DNA of 32,050 nt, taken from positions 1 to 32,050 of the forward strand of contig JBDNCP010000042.1 in NCBI GenBank assembly GCA_046719575.1, read 5' to 3'. Under the pieces are notes generated by a model. It searched no databases, had not been told where the DNA came from, and saw only the letters and a program-made list of their open reading frames with translations. The position numbers and the translations under genes are program-made. This document shows positions 1 through 6,857 of the stretch, piece after piece; the stretch's first letter is position 1, and each line of letters starts with the position of its first letter. The stretch is from Thermoleptolyngbya sp046719575. GTDB taxonomy: Bacteria; Cyanobacteriota; Cyanobacteriia; Elainellales; Elainellaceae.

Positions 1-839
1 TGGCGATCGCCCCACTCCCGCAGCACTTGGTCTAGATCGGCCAGCGCGTCTTCGATGCGGTCTTCAGGGATGTCCAACTCTTCCAAAACGCGCAACACGC
101 GGGGCTGATGATCCGCCCAGTCGCGCATTAGGCGGAAGTATCGGGCGGTATCTTCCACCATGATGTAGGTGCGCTCTTCCCGGTCGGCCGGCGAATAGAA
201 CGAGCGCGTCAGGGCGTAGAACGGCATCCCCCAAGGCGAGTCAACCCGCGTCACCGTGCCAGAGTAGAGAAGTCGGCGCTTGATGTGTTCTGATAGCGCT
301 TCGCTCATGGGTAGGCGACGGTCTTCGGGCAGGTCTTCCTGCGATCGCTCGTGCAGAAACTCGATGATGTCCATGAACTGGAACGAGTTGATCAACTGCG
401 CGTCGGGCAGGTTGGGCGGCAGTTTTTCTTCGATCTGGCGCTTTTCTTCCATCGTCAGGCTGCTGCCTGCAATGCGCGATCGCCCCGGCTGCCAAGGAAA
501 ATGCTCCATCCACACGTAGGGCAACTGGATTAGATAGCGTGGCTCCTGAGACCCCAGCATCTTCAGCAGCTTACCTTCGGTGAGCGCCTGACGCACCTCC
601 TCTACAATGACCTTCACCCGCTTGGGTTCGATGTGGTGCAAGTGCCCCGTCATCCGCAGGTTTTGATCCTGCTCTAGATAGGTCATATAAATCGCGCACT
701 TGGCGGCGGTGGCTGCTGCGTCTAGAAATGCTCCGTGGCGATGACCGCCCGTCCGCATTGCGCTAAATGCCAGGTAGAGCATGATCTGATCCATCGCACT
801 CGGACTCAGGCGCTTGATCAGATCCAAATCGCTAGTCAT
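1..839 (-). CDS. hetR: HetR, master regulator of heterocyst/pattern differentiation (C-terminus cut by window edge)
   Basis: HetR is a dimeric DNA-binding protein that drives cell differentiation in filamentous cyanobacteria and is inhibited by peptides containing RGSGR. Read from the ATG at 839, 279 codons are present; the family is about 299 residues, so roughly 20 C-terminal residues lie outside the window. The N-terminal half (DLIKRLSPSAMDQIMLYLAF, then RTGGHRHGAFLDAAATAAKC) is nearly identical to the Anabaena protein as I remember it. Cys48, Ser152 and Ser179, all studied in Anabaena HetR, are conserved. E253, E254 and D270, which I recall as PatS-contact residues in the published complex, are also present. 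The translation contains no internal RGSGR. A candidate promoter lies just upstream, and the PatX-like gene lies 868 bases upstream on the same strand. Many non-heterocystous filaments also carry hetR, so this gene does not prove heterocysts. Confidence 0.97.
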   Translation of the reverse strand, partial: MTSDLDLIKRLSPSAMDQIMLYLAFSAMRTGGHRHGAFLDAAATAAKCAIYMTYLEQDQNLRMTGHLHHIEPKRVKVIVEEVRQALTEGKLLKMLGSQEPRYLIQLPYVWMEHFPWQPGRSRIAGSSLTMEEKRQIEEKLPPNLPDAQLINSFQFMDIIEFLHERSQEDLPEDRRLPMSEALSEHIKRRLLYSGTVTRVDSPWGMPFYALTRSFYSPADREERTYIMVEDTARYFRLMRDWADHQPRVLRVLEELDIPEDRIEDALADLDQVLREWGDR

Positions 840-1707
840 CTTGTTACAAAGAGCTGTTGCAATAAGTGGGTATCAGAATAGTTGCAGACGGTACGATTGG
901 CAACGTACAGTCTTTCCGAAAATACCCCTAGCTTAAACCATATCGCCAAATTCTGAACAGAGCTTTAGCGGGTCTAAGCTGGAGGCTGCAAGGTTTGCGA
1001 GTCGCGCAGGCAATCTTGCAAACTTGTCGCGATCGCCGCTCAACAGGGTTCCCTGTTCACAGCAAATTCGCAAAATTCGCAAATCAGACAGGCGGAAATC
1101 AGACAGGCGGTAGTACTCCCTTCAAACAATCGGGCAAACAGTCGGGCAAATCGTCGGGCGATCGCCCAATCTAGGCTAAACCCAGGTCATAGTCTTGAGA
1201 CAAATCGGTAAACTTGTACTTTGCTTGTACTTTGTAAGTTTGGAAACCGCAGTTTTAGGGTCTATAGACGGTTGCCAACCCGTTTGTACAGGAGATGCGT
1301 TGCCCTGATTTGCAAAATGCATTTGAGCCAGTGAACTTAGCTCTATTTATAGCAGGTGTTTTCCGAGCGATTCATTGGGCAATTGTCGTATGTTTCCCGG
1401 ATATTTCCTGAATATTTGCCAGTTTTTTGCGGAATTTTTGCCGCAATCTTCTAGAAAACGGGCTAGAGATGTTAGTCAAACACGGGTTCCGAACATTGAT
1501 TACGAACACGGGTTACAAACCTGATTAAACGCCTGATTAAACGCTGGCTGGCCAGAGGTTTTCTAGGGAGTTGTGCGATATCATCATATTTAGTTTTCGA
1601 GCAATTCAGTGTTCAGGATTCAGTTTTCCGGCGATTCGGTTGCTTCAGCGGTTGCTTGAATGGATGAGCCTGCCTTCAGGTTGTAGTCGCAAACGAGGCA
1701 GGATTGC
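840..1707. repeat. 868-base hetR-patX spacer with many short tandem repeats
   Basis: No credible gene is seen on either strand. The stretch holds several unrelated short tandem duplications: AAATTCGCA twice near 1065-1082, AAATCAGACAGGCGG twice (1081-1095, 1096-1110), a degenerate 12-base unit three times (CAATCGGGCAAA, CAGTCGGGCAAA, TCGTCGGGCGAT; 1127-1162), CTTGTACTTTG twice (1213-1223, 1224-1234) and CCTGATTAAACG twice (1520-1531, 1532-1543). It probably carries the distal hetR regulatory region, since long complex leaders are known for hetR. I could not identify a specific HetR-binding palindrome. Confidence 0.7.
875..903 (-). promoter_or_regulatory. Candidate sigma-70-type promoter of hetR
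   Basis: On the minus strand TTGCCA (898-903) and TATTCT (875-880) are separated by exactly 17 bases, which would give a leader of about 30 bases before the hetR ATG. A small dyad, GTACG-N8-CGTAC (891-908), overlaps the -35 box and could be an operator. No strong ribosome binding site is visible before the ATG. Known hetR genes have several start sites, so this would be at most the proximal one. Confidence 0.45.
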
Positions 1708-1896
1708 TCAAGAGCAAGTCGATGTGCAACGTCCGCTGCCTCGGTGAAACTGATCGCCAGCGGGCGTTGTCGAGTCCGTTGCGATTTGGCCATACATCGA
1801 CCAAGAGAGAGACACTGAGGTCAAATTTGCATCCGCCAGAGTGCCAATGAGCGCTGGCAGCGCAACAAACAGAACTAATAAGTTGGCGGTCAGCAT
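1708..1896 (-). CDS. patX: PatX-like secreted pattern-formation peptide precursor with RGSGR motif
   Basis: A 62-residue protein starting at ATG 1896. Residues 4-21 are strongly hydrophobic, and A21-D22-A23 resembles a signal-peptidase site, so export is predicted. The pentapeptide RGSGR, the HetR-inhibiting sequence of PatS and HetN, lies at residues 52-56 (1729-1743), preceded by His51. PatX proteins, described as ancient partners of HetR in filamentous cyanobacteria, are short, have a signal sequence and carry RG(S/T)GR near the C-terminus; location near hetR supports the call. Odd points: six residues (CTSTCS) follow the pentapeptide and contain Cys57 and Cys61, and the N-terminus has no Lys/Arg before the hydrophobic core. 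The gene starts 32 bases after the oxidoreductase stop, so cotranscription is possible. The ATG is the first usable start after an in-frame TGA. Function is inferred; the motif is directly visible. Confidence 0.85.
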   Translation of the reverse strand: MLTANLLVLFVALPALIGTLADANLTSVSLSWSMYGQIATDSTTPAGDQFHRGSGRCTSTCS

Positions 1897-1928
1897 GAGA
1901 GCATCCGTGTAAAGGTTTCTACTCTCTG

Positions 1929-3812
1929 TTACGGAGACTCCTCAAACTGATCAGGAAAACTCGTTAAAAGAGTTACGTTTTCTGCTAGAAACCAGCCGCC
2001 GGAAGGGTTCACTTTCCCCAAAAGGTTAGCCCACTGGGGCGTTTGGATTTGTTGGAGTTGCGCGTCAATGTCTGCATCTAGCGTCACCAATGTTAACGAT
2101 AGGGCGGATGAGGGGAGTGTGGGGGAGGATGGGTTCGCTGGCGAGGAGACAGGCAGCATCGAGGCGATCGCCCCTTCCATTAGCGTCAGCGTGTAAGACT
2201 GCGGCGCAACGGGATGAATCAGTCCCCGAACGGATGCAGAGGTAGAGGAATTGGGCTGAGGCGATCGCTCCCCAGTGTCCGTCATGGGCGATCGCCCCGG
2301 CACATTGCCATCGCTGGGGTATTGGTCGGGATGATCCAGGTAATAGCGCTGCCAGCGCAGCCAGTCGGGATGATCCGGTGGCAGGTTATACAGCGGTACG
2401 ACCGCAGCCGGAGCCGTGGGATCTTCGAGCAGCGCTGCTTGCAATTCGCGCACGGGCAGGTTGTGGGGTGAGCAGGCTCGCTCGATGCACAGCGCAGCCG
2501 CCATGCCTGCCGCCTGGCCCAACCCCAGCACGACGGGTTGCAGCCGCGTTGCACCGTTGGCGATGTGCGACACGGAGATATTTTTTTCACATACCAAAAG
2601 CCCTTCGACCGCTTCTGGCACTAGGCAACCGTAGGGTAGGGCAAACAGCGTCCCCGTCCAGCGGCCGCCCCAGCGTAGCGACTTGGGATGCAGCGGAAAC
2701 TCGTAGCCAGGGTAGTGGTGGTCGTTGGGATAGTTGCCGAGGGCGATCGCCGTAGGTTCTCCCTGCTCGTTGATAGGCAGCGCTGCCACCTTTCCCCCCA
2801 TTTGTGGCAGAATGTCTGGCTCCTTGACCAGCGATCGCCCCTGTAGCCGCCGACTCTCGCGGTAGTAGGGATGCAGCGCAAAGGCACTGCTGCCCAGTCC
2901 GCGCGGGGCTGCTGGAAAGGTTTTGCTTGCCAGCCCATAGCGCTGTCCCAGTTCAGCTTGGATGAAGTGAGCAAAACCTTGGGTATGGTTTCGGGCTTCC
3001 TGCTCAAACTCGCGCCGCGCTTCGGCAGACTGCACCAAACGATTCAAGTTGCGCCCATAGTCGTTGCCGTGATGCGGCCAGTTGATCATGAAGCGATCGC
3101 CCGGCAGTCGCCCATAGTTGAGAAAAGTCTCTGGCCCGTAGCCATCCCACGCGCCCTCAAAACGGGTCGGGTCATAGTCTGGTGGAGGCGGAATTTCGGG
3201 AGCCTCGTCCCTACCAAAATCTCGCAGCACCACAACCCAAGTCGGCGCTTGCACCGGGTATTCTTGGGTCATCGGGGTGGGATGGACAGGAGCGCTCGGT
3301 TCCTTCCACGCTGGCTGAAAGTCCCAGCCCCAGCGGTGGGGCACGTCGCCCAGAGCCAGCAGGTCGCCCAGTTCTGTCCCGTCGAGGGTGATTTGCGCGT
3401 GGATCGTGAAATCTTGAAAGCGCACACCCGTAATGCGATCGCCCGCTCGCAACACAGCCAATGGCGTTTGTCCGGCAATCCAGCGCAGATTGGGGAGCGC
3501 CTGCACCCATTCGGCAAAGATCGCTGCCCCAACACCCGGATCGTAGGTAAAGAAGCTGACCCAGGCGTGATCGAGTCCACCGGGCTGCCGCACCGAGAGC
3601 GATCGCAAAAATGCGCCCCAGAGTCCCGTTTGGAGCGATCGCAGCTCGTTGCCATCGGGAGCGCTAACCCCAGCGCTAGTTAGCATTCCTCCCAGCCAGG
3701 AAAACTCGCTCACCAGCACCACCGCCACGCCGCGCCGCGCCGCCTGAATCGCTGCCGCCGTGCCGCCCGTGCCGCCGCCGACGACTAAAACATCTGTGGT
3801 CAGGCTATCCAG
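1929..3812 (-). CDS. FAD-dependent oxidoreductase (FAD_oxidored type), probable CTG start
   Basis: The reading frame encodes a large FAD-binding protein, about 627 residues. The dinucleotide-binding motif VVGGGTGGTAAAIQAARRG lies upstream of the first GTG (3728), so starting there would remove the Rossmann fold. Upstream of that motif the frame contains no ATG, GTG or TTG before a TAG inside recA. The best start is CTG at 3812-3810, placed 8 bases after a GAGGA ribosome binding site (3825-3821) that lies in the last recA codons. A conserved-looking block (GGKVAALPINEQGEPTAIAL, then a GLLVCEKNISVSHIANGATRLQP-type segment) and the substrate-side GLGQAAGMAAALC segment fit the FAD_oxidored family. 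Beyond about residue 480 there is a Ser/Pro-rich, low-complexity extension. The substrate cannot be named. The gene overlaps the recA end region and precedes patX. Alternatives to a CTG start are a sequencing error or a 5' lesion. Confidence 0.85.
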   Translation of the reverse strand: MDSLTTDVLVVGGGTGGTAAAIQAARRGVAVVLVSEFSWLGGMLTSAGVSAPDGNELRSLQTGLWGAFLRSLSVRQPGGLDHAWVSFFTYDPGVGAAIFAEWVQALPNLRWIAGQTPLAVLRAGDRITGVRFQDFTIHAQITLDGTELGDLLALGDVPHRWGWDFQPAWKEPSAPVHPTPMTQEYPVQAPTWVVVLRDFGRDEAPEIPPPPDYDPTRFEGAWDGYGPETFLNYGRLPGDRFMINWPHHGNDYGRNLNRLVQSAEARREFEQEARNHTQGFAHFIQAELGQRYGLASKTFPAAPRGLGSSAFALHPYYRESRRLQGRSLVKEPDILPQMGGKVAALPINEQGEPTAIALGNYPNDHHYPGYEFPLHPKSLRWGGRWTGTLFALPYGCLVPEAVEGLLVCEKNISVSHIANGATRLQPVVLGLGQAAGMAAALCIERACSPHNLPVRELQAALLEDPTAPAAVVPLYNLPPDHPDWLRWQRYYLDHPDQYPSDGNVPGRSPMTDTGERSPQPNSSTSASVRGLIHPVAPQSYTLTLMEGAIASMLPVSSPANPSSPTLPSSALSLTLVTLDADIDAQLQQIQTPQWANLLGKVNPSGGWFLAENVTLLTSFPDQFEESP

Positions 3813-3816
3813 ACGG

Positions 3817-4929
3817 CTATTCCTCGTCTTCTAGCTCGTCGTAGTCTTCGTCGTCTGCGTCAACTGGGGCGACCGAGTTAGCAGACACCACCACACCCAT
3901 CTCCAGCTTCTGGCGCACGAGCTGATCTACCTCTTTGGCAAAGTCAGGGTTTTCCTCCATATACTTAATGGCGTTGTCGCGGCCTTGGCTAATGTTCTCG
4001 CCGTTATAGCTATACCATGCGCCCTTGCGAGTGACCACGCCCGTTTCTTCTGCCAGATCCATCAAGCAGCCGTAGGTAGAAATGCCCTGCCCAAAAATCA
4101 CGTCAAACTCGGCCACGCGAAACGGTGGCGCGACCTTGTTTTTAGCAACCTTGACCTTAGCGCGGATGCCATATTCTTCCGTCCCTTTTTTCAGAGTTTG
4201 AATCCGGCGAATGTCCAGTCGTACCGAGGCATAGAACTTCAACGCGTTGCCTCCCGTCGTCGTCTCCGGATTGCCATAGGAAACTCCAATTTTTTGCCGA
4301 AGCTGGTTCAGAAAGATAACGCTACAGCCCGTTTTGCCAATGTTGCCTGTGATTTTGCGAAGCGCCTGACTCATCAGCCGCGCCTGCAAGCCGACATGGG
4401 TATCGCCCATTTCGCCCTCGATTTCGGCACGGGGCACCAGCGCCGCCACCGAGTCCACCACCACCAGATCAATGGCGGTAGAACGCACCAGTTGATCTAC
4501 AATTTCCAGCGCTGCCTCCCCCGTGTCGGGCTGAGACACCAGCAGGTTGTCGATATCCACGCCCAGGTTTGCCGAATAGGTCGGATCGAGCGCGTGTTCT
4601 GCGTCTACAAAGGCAGCCGTGCCACCAGATTTCTGCACTTCGGCGATCGCATGGAGCGCCAGCGTCGTTTTTCCAGAACTTTCCGGGCCATAAATCTCAA
4701 TCACCCGTCCCTTAGGCAGACCCCCGCCCAGCGCCAGATCGAGCGTCAATGCACCCGTGGGAATGGTTTCCACCTTCATGCGACTGGCATCCCCCAGTCG
4801 CATAATCGTGCCTTTGCCAAAGTTGCGGTCGATTTGGGACATCACCATGTCCAGCGCTTTCCGCTTCTCGGCGCTTTCTTTAGACTCTTTGGATTCCGAT
4901 ACTTTGCTATTGTCAGTCGCCTTAGCCAT
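3817..4929 (-). CDS. recA: RecA recombinase
   Basis: RecA binds single-stranded DNA, hydrolyses ATP and catalyses strand exchange; it also activates LexA self-cleavage where an SOS system exists. The 370-residue length is normal and no intein is present. Visible features are the Walker A motif GPESSGKTT near residue 70, the Walker B-like run LVVVDSVAALVPRAEIEGEMGD cut here to its key residues VVVDS, the DNA-binding loop around GNIGKTGCSVIFLNQLRQKI, and an acidic C-terminal tail (DADDEDYDELEDEE) typical of the family. The ATG at 4929 gives the usual charged N-terminus. The gene diverges from xseA across a 588-base palindrome-bearing region. Its terminal codons hold the probable ribosome binding site of the following oxidoreductase, suggesting translational coupling. 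Confidence 0.99.
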   Translation of the reverse strand: MAKATDNSKVSESKESKESAEKRKALDMVMSQIDRNFGKGTIMRLGDASRMKVETIPTGALTLDLALGGGLPKGRVIEIYGPESSGKTTLALHAIAEVQKSGGTAAFVDAEHALDPTYSANLGVDIDNLLVSQPDTGEAALEIVDQLVRSTAIDLVVVDSVAALVPRAEIEGEMGDTHVGLQARLMSQALRKITGNIGKTGCSVIFLNQLRQKIGVSYGNPETTTGGNALKFYASVRLDIRRIQTLKKGTEEYGIRAKVKVAKNKVAPPFRVAEFDVIFGQGISTYGCLMDLAEETGVVTRKGAWYSYNGENISQGRDNAIKYMEENPDFAKEVDQLVRQKLEMGVVVSANSVAPVDADDEDYDELEDEE

Positions 4930-5517
4930 TAGGGCCTCTTCTAGATGCAGGAAGGGACAGATGCGAGAAGATTAGATCGCTTAAGGAAAAAGGAAAGTAG
5001 ACAGCCTGTGAAAGCTGACAGTCTATTAAGACTATAAGAAATAGTCCATGAAACAGCCATCTTGTTAAAGCAGCTACCCTGTTCTAGCGTCAGAGACGGG
5101 TGGATGATTGGTGGATGATTGTGGATGATTTCAGATGAGTTTCAGTTTAAATCTCTTGCTGGGTTCGGAAACGCCACTTTTGAGCTAAATCCGATCTTGT
5201 CTAAGTTCGACTTGTTGTGAAGCTTATTGCGAGGCTTATTACGATGCTGGTTACGGTTCAAGTTGCGATGGGTGCCCGAGGAAGATTTAAAGAATTGATA
5301 TCTAAATTATTTAATTGATATCCAGAAGTGTTAACCCGCTGGCCTTAGAAATTTCTATACGTCTGTACTATTCTAGTACAAGAATCTCCCCTCTAGCACT
5401 CGGCTAAGTTACGAAATTAACCTGAAGGAGTCTGAAGCTTGCAGCCGAGTCAGCATTTAGACTCCAAATGCACCCAATTTCAACCCCTTAGCCCTCCATT
5501 TTCCTCTAATTCTGACT
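4930..5517. promoter_or_regulatory. recA/xseA divergent intergenic region with several palindromes and tandem repeats
   Basis: No gene is seen. Directly visible elements are two overlapping palindromes about 90-115 bases upstream of recA: AGTCT-ATTA-AGACT (5020-5033) and GACTAT-AAGAA-ATAGTC (5030-5046). There is also a triplicated GTGGATGATT (5100-5130), a degenerate 12-base unit three times (5219-5254), AATTGATATC twice 20 bases apart (5293-5302, 5313-5322), and the palindrome described separately at 5364-5380. These are likely transcription-control sites for the two repair genes, but no promoter can be assigned with certainty. Confidence 0.55.
5364..5380. promoter_or_regulatory. 17-base palindrome TGTACTA-TTC-TAGTACA, possible LexA-type operator
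   Basis: A perfect 7-base inverted repeat with a 3-base centre lies about 140 bases upstream of xseA and 435 bases upstream of recA. Its half-sites GTACT and AGTAC resemble the halves of the cyanobacterial LexA box as I recall it (close to AGTAC-N4-GTTCT), but they are in the reverse order, so a standard LexA site is not formed. Binding by another repressor is equally possible. Confidence 0.4.
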
Positions 5518-6738
5518 GTGTCTTCTTCTTTACGCCATTCCAATACAGCCCTGTCGGTGGCCGGGTTGACTACCTATATCCAGTCTCTGCTCGAAGATGA
5601 TGAGCAACTTCAGCAGGTGTGGGTGACGGGTGAAGTGTCGAGCGTGAATCCCCACCGCAGTGGCTTGTTTTTGACGCTGCAAGATCCCGACGAGCAGGCG
5701 GCAATCAACGCAGTGGTGTGGAACAGTCAGCTTGATCGGCTGGCAGTGATGCCTGTGCGGGGGGAACAGGTGATTGTATTGGGGCAGATTAGAGTGTATC
5801 CAGCGCGAGGCAGCTATCAACTGACGGTTTGGCAAGTGCTGCCTGCGGGCGAGGGGCTGCGATCGCTCCGTCATCGGCAACTGCGGAATCGGCTGGAAGC
5901 AGAAGGGCTGTTTGACCCAGATCGCAAGCGGCCGCTGCCGCCGCATCCCCGCGTGGTGGCAGTGGTTACGTCGCCGCAAGCCGCTGCTTGGGGTGATATT
6001 CAGCGCACGCTGTCGCATCGCTATCCAGGGCTGCGGGTGCTGCTGTCGCCAGCGATGGTGCAGGGCGAACTGGCTCCCCCGTCGATTGCCCAGGCGATTC
6101 GCCGGGTTGAGCAGGACGGGCGGGCCGATGTGCTGATCCTGTCGCGGGGTGGCGGCGCAACGGAAGACTTGGACTGTTTCAATGACGAGCGCGTGGTGCG
6201 GGCTGTGGCAGAATGCAGGATTCCAGTGATCACGGGCATCGGTCATCAGCGGGACGAGTCGCTGGCAGACCTAGCGGCCGACCTGTGCGCCCACACGCCG
6301 ACGGCCGCCGCCGAGCGAGCCGTGCCGATTTTGGAGCAGATCGTTCGGGAGCATCGGGAGCGCTGTCTGGCCCTGTATCGGGTTGTGGCCGAGCGGGTCG
6401 AAGGAGAGCAGCGGCGTGCTGGGCGACTGCGCGATCGCCTCTTTCGACTGCGGCTCGATCGCCAAGTGCAGCAGCGCAAAGAGGCGATCGCCCTGCTCCG
6501 CCAGCGCCTCTTCCGCAGCACTCAGCAACGGCTCCAGCACGCCCAGCAGCACGCGCTGTATTTGCGCCAAACCCTGCAAACCCTCGACCCAGCCGTCGTG
6601 CTGCGGCGAGGCTATGCGGTGGTGCGGCAAGAAAATGGGGCGATCGCCCGCTCTGCCGAATCCCTCCACCCTGGCGACACACTGACCATTACCCTGGCCC
6701 AGGGCGAACTGGTTGCCGAGGTAAAACGCATCCTATAA
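5518..6738 (+). CDS. xseA: Exodeoxyribonuclease VII large subunit
   Basis: XseA is the catalytic subunit of exonuclease VII, which degrades single-stranded DNA from both ends and acts in repair and recombination. The 406-residue protein has the N-terminal OB-fold nucleic-acid-binding domain (about residues 13-110, with VWVTGEVSSVNPHRSGLFLTL), then the catalytic domain with VVAVVTSPQAAAWGDI, LILSRGGGATEDLDCFNDE, GIGHQRDESLADLAAD and HTPTAAAE, and an Arg-rich coiled-coil region before the C-terminal GYAVV segment. The start is GTG at 5518; no clear ribosome binding site precedes it. In many bacteria xseB follows immediately. Here xseB lies 2.9 kb downstream, behind an unrelated gene. Confidence 0.97.
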   Translation: MSSSLRHSNTALSVAGLTTYIQSLLEDDEQLQQVWVTGEVSSVNPHRSGLFLTLQDPDEQAAINAVVWNSQLDRLAVMPVRGEQVIVLGQIRVYPARGSYQLTVWQVLPAGEGLRSLRHRQLRNRLEAEGLFDPDRKRPLPPHPRVVAVVTSPQAAAWGDIQRTLSHRYPGLRVLLSPAMVQGELAPPSIAQAIRRVEQDGRADVLILSRGGGATEDLDCFNDERVVRAVAECRIPVITGIGHQRDESLADLAADLCAHTPTAAAERAVPILEQIVREHRERCLALYRVVAERVEGEQRRAGRLRDRLFRLRLDRQVQQRKEAIALLRQRLFRSTQQRLQHAQQHALYLRQTLQTLDPAVVLRRGYAVVRQENGAIARSAESLHPGDTLTITLAQGELVAEVKRIL

Positions 6739-6813
6739 GACAAAATATATACCTGCGTAAAGAATAACAAATATCCGCTTCTCGCCCTGAAATTTGGAGC
6801 AACAATAGTGACA

Positions 6814-6828
6814 TAAGTATTAGTACTC
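6814..6828 (-). promoter_or_regulatory. Partial LexA-like box upstream of the orphan membrane gene
   Basis: Read on the minus strand, the site contains AGTACTAAT, the left part of the Anabaena LexA box as I recall it, but the right half (ACTTA) does not match the expected GTTCT. It lies about 30 bases before the start of the 838-residue gene, between promoter-distance and ribosome-binding-site distance. A ribosome binding site (GGGGAGG) follows at about 6844-6850. Confidence 0.25.
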
Positions 6829-6857
6829 AACTAGCAAGGGCTAGGGGAGGTCGATCA

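Noticed and set aside
3985..4932. 315-residue frame on the strand opposite recA
   Set aside because: Antisense shadow of recA; composition rich in His, Arg and Gln with no domain.
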